Shown here: piece after piece, positions 44,054 through 55,757 of the stretch
Layout of the letters: the number at the start of each line of letters is the position of its first letter
Numbering within the stretch: the first letter of the stretch is position 1
Source: Stereum hirsutum FP-91666 SS1
Taxonomy: Eukaryota > Basidiomycota > Agaricomycetes > Russulales > Stereaceae
Assembly: GCF_000264905.1 (NCBI RefSeq)
Contig: NW_006763134.1
Coordinates: forward strand, 1,001,712 to 1,065,711
Direction of reading: 5' to 3'
DNA length: 64,000 nt
Translations under genes and position numbers: made by a program
Notes under the pieces: generated by a model
Told to the model about the DNA's origin: nothing
What the model saw: only the letters and a program-made list of their open reading frames with translations
The model's database searches: none

Positions 44054-47015
44054 ATGTCTACGTCCAGCCCCGTCTACACCTCGACGCCCGTCGAACAAAT
44101 TCCTTTGGTGCGCACCGTTCTCACTGGCTTAATACTTGAGTTGGAGAGGTGAAGATGTTAACTTTGATCCAATTGTTGCTCGTAGATACGGGAAGAGTTG
44201 AAACAGTCTTTCAAGACAGGAAAGACGAAATCTATCGCGTTTCGTAAGGAGCAGCTCCTTGCACTCGCTTACTTAGTCAGAGACAATGCTACACTTTTTG
44301 AAGAGGCCCTCGAGAAGGATCTCGGGAGGCCTCGTATCGAGACTACATTGTGCGTTCTCGTTGATTCCTTCTTCCGAGGTCGCCTTGGAGCATGTCCCGA
44401 ACTCCCTGTCTCGTCCCTATGCTGACATATTATCCTCTCCTCCTTCACATTAATTCAGAAATGAAACTGGCGGGACCATTTCAGAAGCCAAACTTGCCTA
44501 CGACATGGTCTCCAAATGGTCCAAACCCGATTCTCCAGCGTTCAACGTTACCTGGTTCGCTATGAAGCCCAAAATCAGGAAAGAGCCCAAGGGAGTCGTG
44601 CTCATCATCAGTCCTTTCAATTATCCACTATGGTGTCTGCTCGGACCTCTGGTACGTCTCTTCCCTCTCCGCCCCTTACCAATACCACGGTCCCGCTCTC
44701 GGGTTCTAAGGTTCCGTCCATTATCCGCCCTCTTGCCCCGACCCTTCGTTCATTCCATTCTATTCCACCCACATCCCTTCTCCCGCCCTCTTGCGGCTTG
44801 CGGCTAAAACACCAAACCCATACGCTAACATATTCATCCCGACCGAACAGGCTGGCGCAATAGCAGCAGGCTGCGCCTGCGTCATGAAGCCGTCCGAGCT
44901 CACTCCCGCATTCAGCGCTCTCCTCGCCGACCTCGTACCTAACTACCTCGACCAATCGCTATATCGCGTTATCAACGGTGCTATTCCGGAGACTACGAAG
45001 GTATGTATAGCGGGATCTTTTACTTTCGCCGGAACACGCAATGATGGGCAGGAACGCTGATGATGATTGTGGCGCTGGTTGTGTGTGGCGCGGGTGTAGC
45101 TTTTGGAGTTGCAGTGGGATCATCGTACGTCCGCATTCGCAAGCTTCAAGATTTCCATGAGCGAGGAAGTATACTGATGTTTCACGTTCGTCCGCTTTGA
45201 AGTGTTGTATACCGGTGGTGCCCGCGTAGGCAAGATCGTCCTCGCCGCTGCCGCCCAGACGCTCACGCCCGTCACGACCGAGGTACGTACCTCCTCTCCT
45301 TTCATTTCTGCAATGATCACATCCGGTCGTACTGACTGTTTTTTTGGTCTGATAAATGGTGTATAGCTCGGTGGTAAATCGCCCGTGTTCATCGACCCGA
45401 ACACCGATCTCAAGCTCGCCGCGAAGAGGGTCATTTGGGGAAAAGTCACGAATGCTGGCCAGGTCGGTTCTTTCATCTCATTTCTACCATCTCTACCATA
45501 TTTCCTCCTATTTCATGGTTTGGATTTTCACTTATTGGTATGCGATGTTGGACTGACGCGACGTGTGGCCTGGTGATAGACATGTGTGGCGCCGGATTAT
45601 GTGCTTATCCAGGAAGACTCCGAGGATAAGTTCGTCGAGGCTTGCAAAGAGCAGTGCGTCTTCATCCTGTTCTTATGCTTACTGGAAACCTCTGACATCT
45701 GCACCTCCCCTCCTTCCGTCCCACCTAGGCTCGCAGAATTTTACCCCTCCGGCGCCCTCACCTCTGATTCCTTCGGACGCATAATCTCCACAAACCACTT
45801 TCTCCGGATCAAGAGCCTGATGGACAACACGAAGGGTGAAGTAGTATATGGCGGTAAGACAGATGAGGCGCAAAAGTTCATTGAGCCGACGATAGTGAAG
45901 GGAATCAAGGGGGATGATAGTTTGATGAGAGAGTGTGTATTCTCCTTCCCTGTCTCCTTGTTCGCTCTGGTCCCTCTACATTGCCAAAACCCTTTGCGTT
46001 TGCTGGGCTCTGAAGTGGTTATGTTTGCGTCGTGAGATAGAGTGGGCGAGTGCTGACAGGTGCTTTGCATTTTTCAGGGAGATCTTCGGACCAGTCCTGC
46101 CTATCGTACCAGTCAAGTCCTTAGACGAAGCTATCGACTTCGTGAACGAGAGGGATCATCCATTGGCCCTGTATGTCTTCTCGAAGGATCCAGCGTACAA
46201 AGCTAAGGGTGCGTCTCCTCCCCTTACCCATTTCAGGCAGACCTCTGGGTTGGTGTGTGATGCCTAATGTAGTTGGGGTGGTGGTGATACAGTGTTCGAT
46301 AGTACCACGAGCGGATCGTGTCTTGCGAACGAAGTGATGGTGCAGACGCAAGGTTCGTTGTTCCCTCTCCTCATCGTCGATTTGTGGCGCTGACGAGGAT
46401 CCTCATCTGTCCATATAGCGGAAGGACTGCCGTTTGGAGGTATCGGGCCCAGCGGATGTAGGCTTCTGCTCTCCTCTTATACCCTTCAGGACACAATCTG
46501 ATATGGTGTTCGCCCTAATCCACAGCTGGCGCGCATACTGGCAAAGCCACCTTCGACATGTTTACCCATCAACGATCGACACTCGATAATCCAGCCTGGT
46601 GCGTGATTATTCATCTCCCCCTGCCCATCTTTACCTCCTTCCGTTGCACATACCAGCACCGTTGTTTGACTCTACCAACTCACCACCCGTCCTTCATGTG
46701 TTCGATGTCCCCAGGATCGACTTGATACTAGCCGGCCGCTATCCCCCCTACTCCCTCGAAAAATCCAAAATGATGATCAAAATGTCAACACCGTCTCTCC
46801 CTCCCCGGCCCGCCTTCCTCAACGGCAAGGCTAACGGAACTGCGAACGGGGGTGACGCAAAAAAGAGGTGGGGTAAATGGTTCCTTTTCGTGCTGGCGCT
46901 CGCTCTCAGTTCTGGCGGCGTCCTGATGCAGATGAAAGTGCTTAATATGAATATGAATGGATCGGGCTTGTTGGCGGCGTTGAGGGGGAGGCTGATGGGC
47001 ATTGGGGGGAAGTGA
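44054..47015 (+). CDS. Aldehyde dehydrogenase, fatty-aldehyde type, membrane anchored
   Basis: Oxidises aldehydes to acids with NAD(P)+. About 12 exons, roughly 540 residues. ATG at 44054 ([18 protein letters not shown]). Parts in order: [50 protein letters not shown] (the Asn of the active site), [16 protein letters not shown] (cofactor Lys), [30 protein letters not shown] (the general-base Glu), [14 protein letters not shown] (catalytic Cys), [27 protein letters not shown]. The C-terminus has a single hydrophobic helix ([18 protein letters not shown]) after a basic stretch, as in fatty-aldehyde dehydrogenases of the ALDH3/Hfd1 type that sit on ER, lipid droplet or mitochondrial membranes. 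It lies 888 bp upstream of the reductase gene, same strand. Confidence 0.93.
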
Positions 47016-47902
47016 GGGGTGGTGTGGTGTTGAGGTGAGTGGATTTGGTAGGGGGTGGTGGTATGTAGGAGAGTGGATGTTAACCATATTTTTGGTCCCT
47101 TCTCTTAGGGTTAGTGGGTGGATATTTGGTTCGAATCGGATATTTTAGGGCTCATGGCGACCTTTACATGGTCATCTTTGGTGATACTCACGACGTACAC
47201 GTCTAATCTTCTCCTTGCGGATGTACCTTCCCTTTCTCGGTCCTGCTTTCGTTGCCTGTACAGTAAAGTAACATTCTCGCTTCGCTCTTATCGCTGGTGC
47301 TACATATGCCTTTCCGTCCCCCTTGGACTCGTAGCACTGATCCAGTAGCTCTACTCTTGGGATGAGTATTCGACCATTCTATGGATTGTTATTTCTTTTA
47401 CGTTGATGCTGAGATGTATACCAGTATGGTAAGACGGCGTTGGCGAGAATCACCTGTGCTATGCTTGTTTTTGCTTGGAGGCGGCACATCTTGTGTGGCG
47501 TGGAGCCGAACTGCGGGATTCCACGACTGTGGTGGCGTTTTAGTACGAGTTTAACTTTCCTTTGGTTCCAACTTCCAACAGCCAACTGCCATCTCAACAA
47601 ATGGCAGCGCTCGTCGTTCTCTCCGTATCTGACTTTTAGGACCTTGCGCCAGGCATACTGGATGTCGTTGATGCAATGTCTCAAATTTGCAAGTCAAAAT
47701 TCGTATCTCACACCGTCGTGCGTTTCCAGCGGTCCCGGGACGCGCTTGGAGAGATCCAAAACAGCACGTGTATGTTCTTTTGTATCATATCAGAAGCCTA
47801 TGTAAGCCTCTTGTGTGCCTCGCAGGCTCATACCTGGCCGTGCTGACATCCATGGATCACCTCTCTTTCACTACTTCTACTAGTACTGCTTCAGAGTGAA
47901 GG
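47016..47902. other. Intergenic, promoter region of the A-T-R reductase
   Basis: A small ORF at 47440-47805 (+) has no domain. TGGTTCGAATCGGAT at 47127-47141 looks like a tRNA B box but has no matching A box or cloverleaf. Nothing else recognised. Confidence 0.5.
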
Positions 47903-50900
47903 ATGAGCCTGGTCCAGAAGTTTACCCCACCTTCGCTAGAGGCCGTCCTGCCTTTTCCAGAGCTTCTTCTTCAGACTGCACAGGCACATCTTGACCGCGA
48001 AGCTGTTCTCATTTTGAGATCCTCGTTATCACCAGGAGAAGGCGCTCTTGATGATGCTGCACTCACTTCACTCACATGGAGGCAAATACTGGCGGATATC
48101 AGACGTCGGATGAGTGACCTTGTAGAGACGACTGGACATACAGCAAGATATCTTACGGAGCCACCCTTCAATGTTGGTTTGCTCGCTCATAGCGGCTATG
48201 ATTACTTTGTGTCACTGACGGCTGCGCTGATGCTTCGTTGGACAGTATGTTTTTCTTGTCAGCAATTTTTGTTACGTCGCTGAACGTTATGAGACAGGTA
48301 CTACTCATCTCTACGAGGAATTCGCCCTCGGCTATTGAAAGCCTCATGCAGTCGATTGAGGGGAGCGTGCTGCTCATTGGTGATGGTGTGCCCATGGGTC
48401 CACGGCAAATAGAAGAACAACCGTACAGCGTCGTTCGACTTTCTGCACTAGAAGCGCTACCAAACAAAGAAACCGGCGCTGATGGTTTCGATGATCTGGG
48501 GGTCGACTACGGAAGGCAATCGTCGGACTGGTCGGACGAAATAGACAAGTACTGTATCTATCTACATACATCGGGCACTACAGGTATCATCTCAGAATAT
48601 TGTCATTATTTTATGACTACAATACTGACCTCTATAATCGCAGGACATCCAAAGCCAATTGGATATGCACACACTCATGTGTATCATCTATGCACGACTG
48701 TAGGTGAAGACCGTCGGTCTCGGCAAGGAGAGGTATTTTATACGCAGATGCCGTTATTTCACGTATGCGATCCCTTGTTTCATGCAGCTGTATTCGAGCT
48801 GATTCCTTGGTTAGGGAGGAGGCTTTGCCGTATCATATCCCAATATTATTGGCGTCGGTGGAGTCATTACGTTCGTTGAGGCGCAGGATACCATGTCCGC
48901 GACCAGTCATGTTCGACATATGCGTCTCCTGCGGCATCGCAAGCCGGATGTTATGGTAGCTTCTAGTGTCCTGGAGGACCTAGTCTCCGGTGAAGAACGC
49001 GACGAAAATATCCGAGTATGTGCCGTCCCATTGTGTCTTGACGACGCAAATAGTGGAACCTTGCATATTGACCGCTCGACTCAGGTACTCCTAGACATGT
49101 CGTCCGTTCTCTTCGGCGGTTCCCCACTTTCCATAGCTGTCGGAGATCTGCTTAGTCGCAGTGGAGTACGCATCACGAACTGCTTTGGCCAGTAAGCATC
49201 TGTCGCAGCCACTTTCCTGATTTAAAATGCTTATGACCTCTCCGATGTTTTATCAGGACAGAAGCTGGCCTAGTCTCCAGCTTCTGTTACCACGAGGACA
49301 ACGCAGGACCAAACTGGCCTTACATTCGGCTCAACGATGCGGCCTACAACTTTGTATTCGAACCGTTAGAAGACGGCAGTCCATTCTATAGTCTTATTGT
49401 AACTGTGAGTCTCAACGCACGGTGATATTCTATACCTTTAGCTGATGGTCTTTGTAGCCTGGGGTAATGACTCCGCCGGTTCTAAATAATGAAGACCCAG
49501 TGGGCTTCAGAACGAGTGACAGGTGGGAGAAGCACTCTGATCTTACGAAATCTAGGTTGTTGCGAGCGGCGGGGAGAAACGACGATGTGGTACGACTCTC
49601 ACTTGCTCCATTTACTGAATTGGCCTAGATCTGACTTTACTCACAGACCGTCTTGAGCAATGGAGAGAAAACTGATAACGTTCAGCTTGGTATACTCTGT
49701 CTCTCCCCGTCATACATATCCCATTGGCTGACTGCAGTGATCCAGTATCGCTGCTCATGTCTTCGCCCTTGGTCGCGCGCGCCATCATATTCGGTACTGG
49801 CCGCTTCATGAACGGTACCTTGATCGATCCATCTCCGCAAACGTACTCCCAAATTTTGGACAATGCGACTGCCTATCTTGATTCTCTCTGGTCGCACATC
49901 CACAATAACGTGAACACCGTCGTACCACAGCACTCGCGTATCATCCGACCACTCATCATCCTGGCTAAGCCAGAGAAACCATTCCTACTGAACGACAAAG
50001 GCACAGTGAAAGGACAAGCCACACTCTCCCGCTACGAGGAGGAGATCGAGACGGCCTATAAGGGTGTGGAAGAAGGAAGCGGGGATCTTATAATCTCCAT
50101 AGTGTTTGATCCGAACGACCGAGCCTCGATACAATCCTACATCTCATCCGTCTTGCACGAAACCCTCGGACGCACCATTGAGGCCGACGAGGACTTCTTC
50201 GCGGGAGGAGTAGACTCGTTACACGCCATACAACTCCGCTCCATCATCACCTCGACACTCAAGCGGGTCCATCCCGAAAGTGGCGAAGGCAGCAATATGG
50301 TGCTCCCGAGAGATATCGTCTTCCAATATCCCACCGTCACCCTGCTCTCTGGGTACATCCACTCACTCTGCGTCAGCAACCACGACATCAACGGTCCTCT
50401 AGTCAAAGACGCAGATTTCTCGTACATTGTGGAACAGAACGTGGCTGAATACACCTCGAATCTTCCTCACCACCTCCCAGGGCCATCCCATCTTACCACA
50501 GGTCGTCTGGATGGTGACGTCTACGTCGTTACAGGAACCACCGGATCCCTAGGATCGGCTTTTGTCTCTTACCTTCTTGAAAAACCGAACGTCCGAAGAA
50601 TATACCTATTGAACCGTGTGCAGGCGTCAACATCCTTTGAGGAGCGACACGAAACCTCCTTTACAGAGAAAGGTCTCGATTCCGGAGCTCTGAAGAAAGC
50701 ATTGGAGTCTGGTAAGGCTATCTTTGTCGAGATGGACCTGACGAAGAACGATCTCGGTATCGTGGAGCCCTTACGCACTCAGGTATGCGATATCATAACC
50801 TCCCTCGGCCGTACTCGTATCCCTGGGTGCTCAACATATTTGTTTGGCGCAGATTCTCTCCGAAGCGACACACATAGTTCATATTGCCTGGCTCCTCAAC

Positions 50901-51962
50901 TTCAAGCTCATCCTATCCTCGTTCAAACCTCACCTTCTCGGCCTCCTCCACTTGATCAATTTCGCCCTCTCATCTCCTCTCGCCACACCTCCACACTTCA
51001 CTTTCTTATCATCCATCTCCGCCGTCGGGCGCTATCACACCCTACACACCACACCCGAAGCCAGTTCCGCCGTCCCAGAGCGCCCCATCCACGACCCACA
51101 TGTCTCTCTTCCCCAAGGCTACGCCCAAGCCAAATACTGTGCCGAACGGATCATCGAAAAGGTCGCGGAGCAGAGACCGGAGTTGAAGGCTTGCGTGGTC
51201 AGGAGTGGACAGATCTCAGGTACGGAGAAGACAGGATGGTGGGCAAGAAGTGAGTATATGCCTACTTTGATGAGGTTGTCGGTGAAGTTGGGAATGGTGC
51301 CGGAAGATTTACCGGTATGTTTTCGTTGTGTTCTGTTCTGTTCTGTTCCTGTCTTCTCTGTGAATTCTTCTCATGCTGAGGAATCGTATTCTTACATCCG
51401 TCAGGACGTGCGCTGGCTACCCGTCAACATCGCAGCCGAAATCCTTTACGCACAAATCGATCACCATCGACGTTCGGGCACACCTTCGACTTTACCCACT
51501 ACAGGCACAGAAAACCCCGTGTTCTACCATCTCGAGAATGCTAAGTCCACACCTTGGCATATCGTTTCCGACTCGATCATCAGCTACGCCAATTCACAAT
51601 CGCAACCATCGCAATCCATTCGTATCGGAAATAGCGAAGGGAACGACGCCACCGCCACACGCCGTATAAATACCGTCCCAATGAAGGAATGGCTCCAAGC
51701 CGCTACACTCCTCTCGAACTCCCACCGCGACCATACAACCAAACATAACTTGACCAAGGCCACGAACGATAAAGAAACCGGCCAAGCCTCGCACCTGCTC
51801 GATTTCTACGAGATGTACGTGGGCGATGGCGGCGCGTTTATGCCCCGATTGGACGTTCAGAGGACGAAGGAGGCGGCGGGAGAGCTCGTGGAGTATGAGA
51901 TTGGCGACGAGACGGTGAAGAAGTATGTTGAGAAGGCTTGTGCTCTCGAGAGTCTAGGGTGA
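47903..51962 (+). CDS. Adenylate-forming carboxylic acid reductase (NRPS-like, A-T-R)
   Basis: Activates a carboxylic acid as acyl-AMP, holds it as a thioester and reduces it with NAD(P)H to aldehyde or alcohol. About 11 exons, ~1,145 residues; ATG at 47903. A domain: LHTSGTTGHPKPIGYAH (P-loop, ~residue 205), FGQTEAGL, FRTSDRW, RAAGRNDDVTVLSNGEKTDN, and LNDKGTVKGQATLSRY with the late lysine. T domain: EDFFAGGVDSLHAIQLR, phosphopantetheine Ser near residue 616. R domain: VYVVTGTTGSLGSAFVSYLL (Rossmann, ~720), then FLSSISAVGRY and YAQAKYCAER (Tyr-x3-Lys). No condensation domain, so no peptide chain. The apparent frame break near 48770 is resolved by a ~52-nt intron ending GGTTAG before GGFAVSYPNI. 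Basidiomycete aryl or alkyl acid reductase; natural substrate unknown. Confidence 0.92.
51330..51348 (+). repeat. GTTCT microsatellite in an intron of the reductase gene
   Basis: Three to four GTTCT units right after a GT splice donor near 51316, inside the last intron. Probably neutral polymorphism. Confidence 0.6.
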
Positions 51963-52313
51963 GGATGAATGGTGATGTTGTGGCTAACGGGCGAAATTGG
52001 AGGATTGACTGTGGATCGATTTTGGTACAAATGGTGGATATCAGCCTAGGGTACCAAGTTTTGAGAGTTATGTCGCGGAGGTTATCGAAGTTCGAGTGGA
52101 ACACTTGCATCGCACACGTACTAATGAAAAAAAGAGTGAACAAAAAATGATAACGATAGGGGGTATGTATTCCAAACTCAAACCTAAACATCAAACACCA
52201 TCAAGGGCAACGCCTCCAAGAAAACATGCATCATACAGTACATAATACTCAGGCTGTGGATATAATAAACACAAAAGCAAACGAATGAAAGCAGTACCGT
52301 CGAACCTGCAGGC

Positions 52314-52400
52314 TATACCCTCCTCTCACTCCCCTCCGCTACACCATCCTCTCGCTACCATCCTGCAACCTACACCCTCCTCTCACTACCCTCCGCTCCT
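52314..52400. repeat. About 28-bp minisatellite, three imperfect copies, across the MFS stop codon
   Basis: Copies begin near 52314, 52340 and 52371. The first and third share CCCTCCTCTCACT and CCCTCCGCT; the middle one is more diverged (CATCCTCTCGCTACCATCC). The third copy contains the last codons and TAG of the minus-strand transporter (stop 52370-52372). The remaining 51963-52313 is intergenic between convergent genes with nothing else recognised. Confidence 0.7.
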
Positions 52401-55400
52401 GACTCCGCCACCTTGGGTGTGTCGGGAACCTTACTACCCTCAACATCAACATACGTATCGGCCGTCCCTCGCGTGTCAGACGAAGTCACGAGAGCGATGC
52501 CCTTCTCCTTATCCTCTGCATTTGCGTTGGCGGCCGGATTGGGAGCTTTGACGGTGACGGATTTAAGGGTGTACGCTCGGATGAATATCGCTGTTTGCAC
52601 GACCAGCAGTAACCCACACGCATCAGAGAACAGGAAGACGGTAAGGGAGAAAGGGTAAGTGGGACGTACCGCTAATGAATCCAATAGCCGCCATCGGGAC
52701 TATGACAATCCATATCGTACTGATCGCCTGTGTATATGCGTGTATGATTTCGCCTCGGAGCGGTTCCTATATGTCGCCGTCGACGCACCGTCAGTACACA
52801 AGCATCACATCTGTTGCCCCCCGAGAATAAAGACAGGGAAAGGAGACTGGGAAGCACGATATATAAAGAAAGAAGAAACCCACCTCAATATTAGGCAACT
52901 GCCTCACACTCTGGCTCAACCCCGCAGGGCTCGTATCGAACCCCGAATCCGCCGCGCCCGGTATCTTTGCGATTTTATGGCGCAGAATAGACGAGTAGAC
53001 GGCTTGGCCGAGCGAGACACCGATCGTGCCGCCGAGGGTTCTAAGTCCGACGACATCGTCAGATGCAATCAAAAGATCGATTGAAGACGGAGACGCACCT
53101 CAAGAATCCAAACGTAGCCGTCGAAGTGGCCATATCTTTGATGGGCATAGCGGCCTGAATAGCCACGAGCGGTGTCTTCATGAATCATACCCAAGACGGT
53201 AAGCTTCACTTCACCCACCCAGTAGTGAAAAGGAGTCATACCTGGAACAAACACCCAATTCCGAGCGCGGTGACCAAAAGGAACAGGACCCTTCGCGCGC
53301 TGTATCATAATCGTGTAGTGAGGGTAGGATTGCATCAATATGTTGCCCCAAAAATCATGGAAAATTGTGAAAGGAATACTTACGTCGACGACGTATCATC
53401 CAACTGCGTCGTCAGTCCCCATCCGAGCACCATCATCGTCCACCCAAACCAAATGACCTCTCTGTACCGCGCTATCCTTGTCACGATAGCGCCGGAGATG
53501 GCACCCACGAGAGCTGCGCCGAGAGAGAAGGGGAGCATCCTGACGGGAGAGTTTATGAAGATGAGATCAGAGGTGGTGGGAGGGGGTGGCGGGCTGATCA
53601 GAGACGCACCGTACACCAGCCGCAGTCGCTGTATTCCGAGATTCATCAGCAAGATGTGTGGGGCGGAGATGAGCGTGGAGTGAAATACCTGAAAATCCTA
53701 AGACCTGGAAGTAAAGCGGGAGGTAATATGCACCTAGAATTGATACGTTGGTCGATTCAGACCTAGTCCAAACAGAGTAGGGTAGGCGTCGACTGGAGAG
53801 GAGCCCCACCTGCGTAAAAGGCGATAGCATGGAAGAAGTTTCCGATCAACAGGATCGATGTCGTCCTCGTCTGTGTGAACGGCGACATTCAGGGGTCAGT
53901 ATCGCCATCCATCCTCTTATATAAAGGAAAACTAGAGTGAAAATAAATAAAATAAAAACAAACGGACGTACCCTAAACACCCTCGGCGGAATGATCGGTG
54001 ACCTCTTCGTGAACCATTCGTTGACACACGCAACGACGAGAAGAACGCCGCCAACGGTGAGCAGTGCGATAGTCTCTGCGGAAGACCCTATGTCAAACAC
54101 CCGGTCAGTCTCTCCCGAGTAAACGCAATGGGAAAATAGGGGCGGTCCAAAAAGTAAAACTGCACCCACAATTCGTCTCCCCACTATTCATCCCCAACAA
54201 CAAACATACAGTCCCACCAATAAGTAAAAACAACCCCGCAAAATCGAATGTCTGGAGATGCGTGCGCAGAGGTTGGCCCTTGTGTGGGTTGAGGTTGAGG
54301 AAGACGAAGAGGAGGGCGCCGGCGAAGCCGCCTATTGGTCTATTTTAGTGTAGTTGAGTGTTCCGATGTTCGAGGACGGATGCGAAGGTGAATATTGAGG
54401 TGGGTTTTGGTTCAGTTAGTGTAAGGAGATGATGGAGTTGGGCGAGGAAAATATTTAAAAAATGAGTGAGCCCGGGGTGAAGGAGAATCTCAGGAGGAAA
54501 GAGGGATGGACTTACAGGTTGATGAAGAAACACCTGCATTGTTTGCACCACAGAAGTAATTAGAGAACCAAAACGAGAGAGGAGTGTTCAGATGAAGACT
54601 GACCATCTCCAAGATGCATGATCAGAAAGAGCACCACCGAGCAAGGGCCCCACAACGCTATGGAGTCCATCACATCAACATGTTGTATAATGGCAGATGG
54701 ATAAAGACAAACCTGGCTATTCCCCACGTTACACCAAGTAGACCTCCATACTTTCCACGACTGTGAAGACAACATCAGCGAATTGCCACCACGGATCGAA
54801 GAATGGGTGAGAGATATTGTGGACAGAGGGGAATAGGTGGACATACTCCATCAACGCCACGATATCCGAAATCACAATATTTACAATCTGAAGAATAGCA
54901 CCACCTCCGAGACCCTGTACTGTCCTCGCAGCAATTAGCCATGGCATGGATTGAGCAGCGCCACACAGTGCTGAGCCAAGCTTCGGGTGTGGATTGTGTG
55001 TGGCGGTGGCGTGAGTGGAAAGCGGGAAGCGAATAGATGGTTGAAGACAATGTGAAGACATTCATGTAAAAGCAGGCGATACAATTCAGTGATATGCCAT
55101 GTTGAGGTCAGTGAGGAAATCAATTTGACGGAGAGACAAGAATGGAAATCGGTTTAATGGACTAGGCCTCACCAGGAAGACAACGATGGCGGAGTAAATC
55201 ACTGGCTTACGACCTATGAGGTCGGAGAGCTTTCCGTACAAAGGACTCAACGCAGCAGCTGCTAGTAGATAAGCACTAAACACATGAGCAGAATATTAGA
55301 TTCCAAGGAGAATGGCATGGAGGTCGAGGAAGGGAGGACAGGACCTCACCTCCCGACCCAGCTGTAATCACTTCCACCGCCCAGCTTGCCTACGATCGTT

Positions 55401-55757
55401 GGAAGTGCAGTCGCCACAATGGTCTGATGGCATAAGTTTCGTCAGTGGCCCAGATGATATAGATGCTGAACAAACAGTTAATGAGGGTGCGAAGTAAAGG
55501 CATACCTGATCCAATGCAGCCAGAAAAGTCGTCAACATCAATGCAAATACAACGATGAACAGCCTGTTCTGCGGCAACACTTGCTGCTCGCCAGCCCTCC
55601 AAGATGCGCCAGGCTCTTGAGACCGTTTTTCACCAGCATTGGGGGCAGAATCAATACCGCTCCCATTCGCTGTCTGTGGCGCATTCATGCTGTCGACTGG
55701 CAATTCTGACTGAGTCTGAGGGGCCACAATGGCATCTGTAGATGCTCCGGCTGCCAT
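52370..55757 (-). CDS. Major facilitator exporter, DHA2 (drug:H+ antiporter) type
   Basis: A gene of more than ten exons, ATG at 55757 (MAAGASTDAIVAPQTQSELP). A hydrophilic N-tail leads to FIVVFALMLTTFLAALDQ-TIVATALPTIV (TM1), then AYLLAAAALSPLYGKLSDLI with the MFS motif A (GKLSDLIGRKP). Next come LIAARTVQGLGGGAILQIVN, RGKYGGLLGVTWGIA, and the antiporter motif C region ([28 protein letters not shown]). The second half includes LLTVGGVLLVVACVNEWFTK, AYYLPLYFQVLGF, LPFSLGAALVGAISGAIV, TLGGTIGVSLGQAVYSSIL and AISTIWIVIVPMAAIGFISG, ending with RAYTLKSVTVKAPNPAANAN and a charged tail. Fourteen helices expected. It exports toxic or self-made compounds in relatives. It faces the reductase gene tail-to-tail, so it may export that product. 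Confidence 0.9.

Noticed and set aside
47127..47141. tRNA-like B box (GGTTCGAATC)
   Set aside because: No A box at the right distance and no cloverleaf can be drawn around it.
48740..48880. Apparent frame break in the A domain of the reductase
   Set aside because: A 52-nt intron (GTATGC ... GGTTAG) joins PLFH to GGGFAVSYPNI in frame, so no frameshift is needed.
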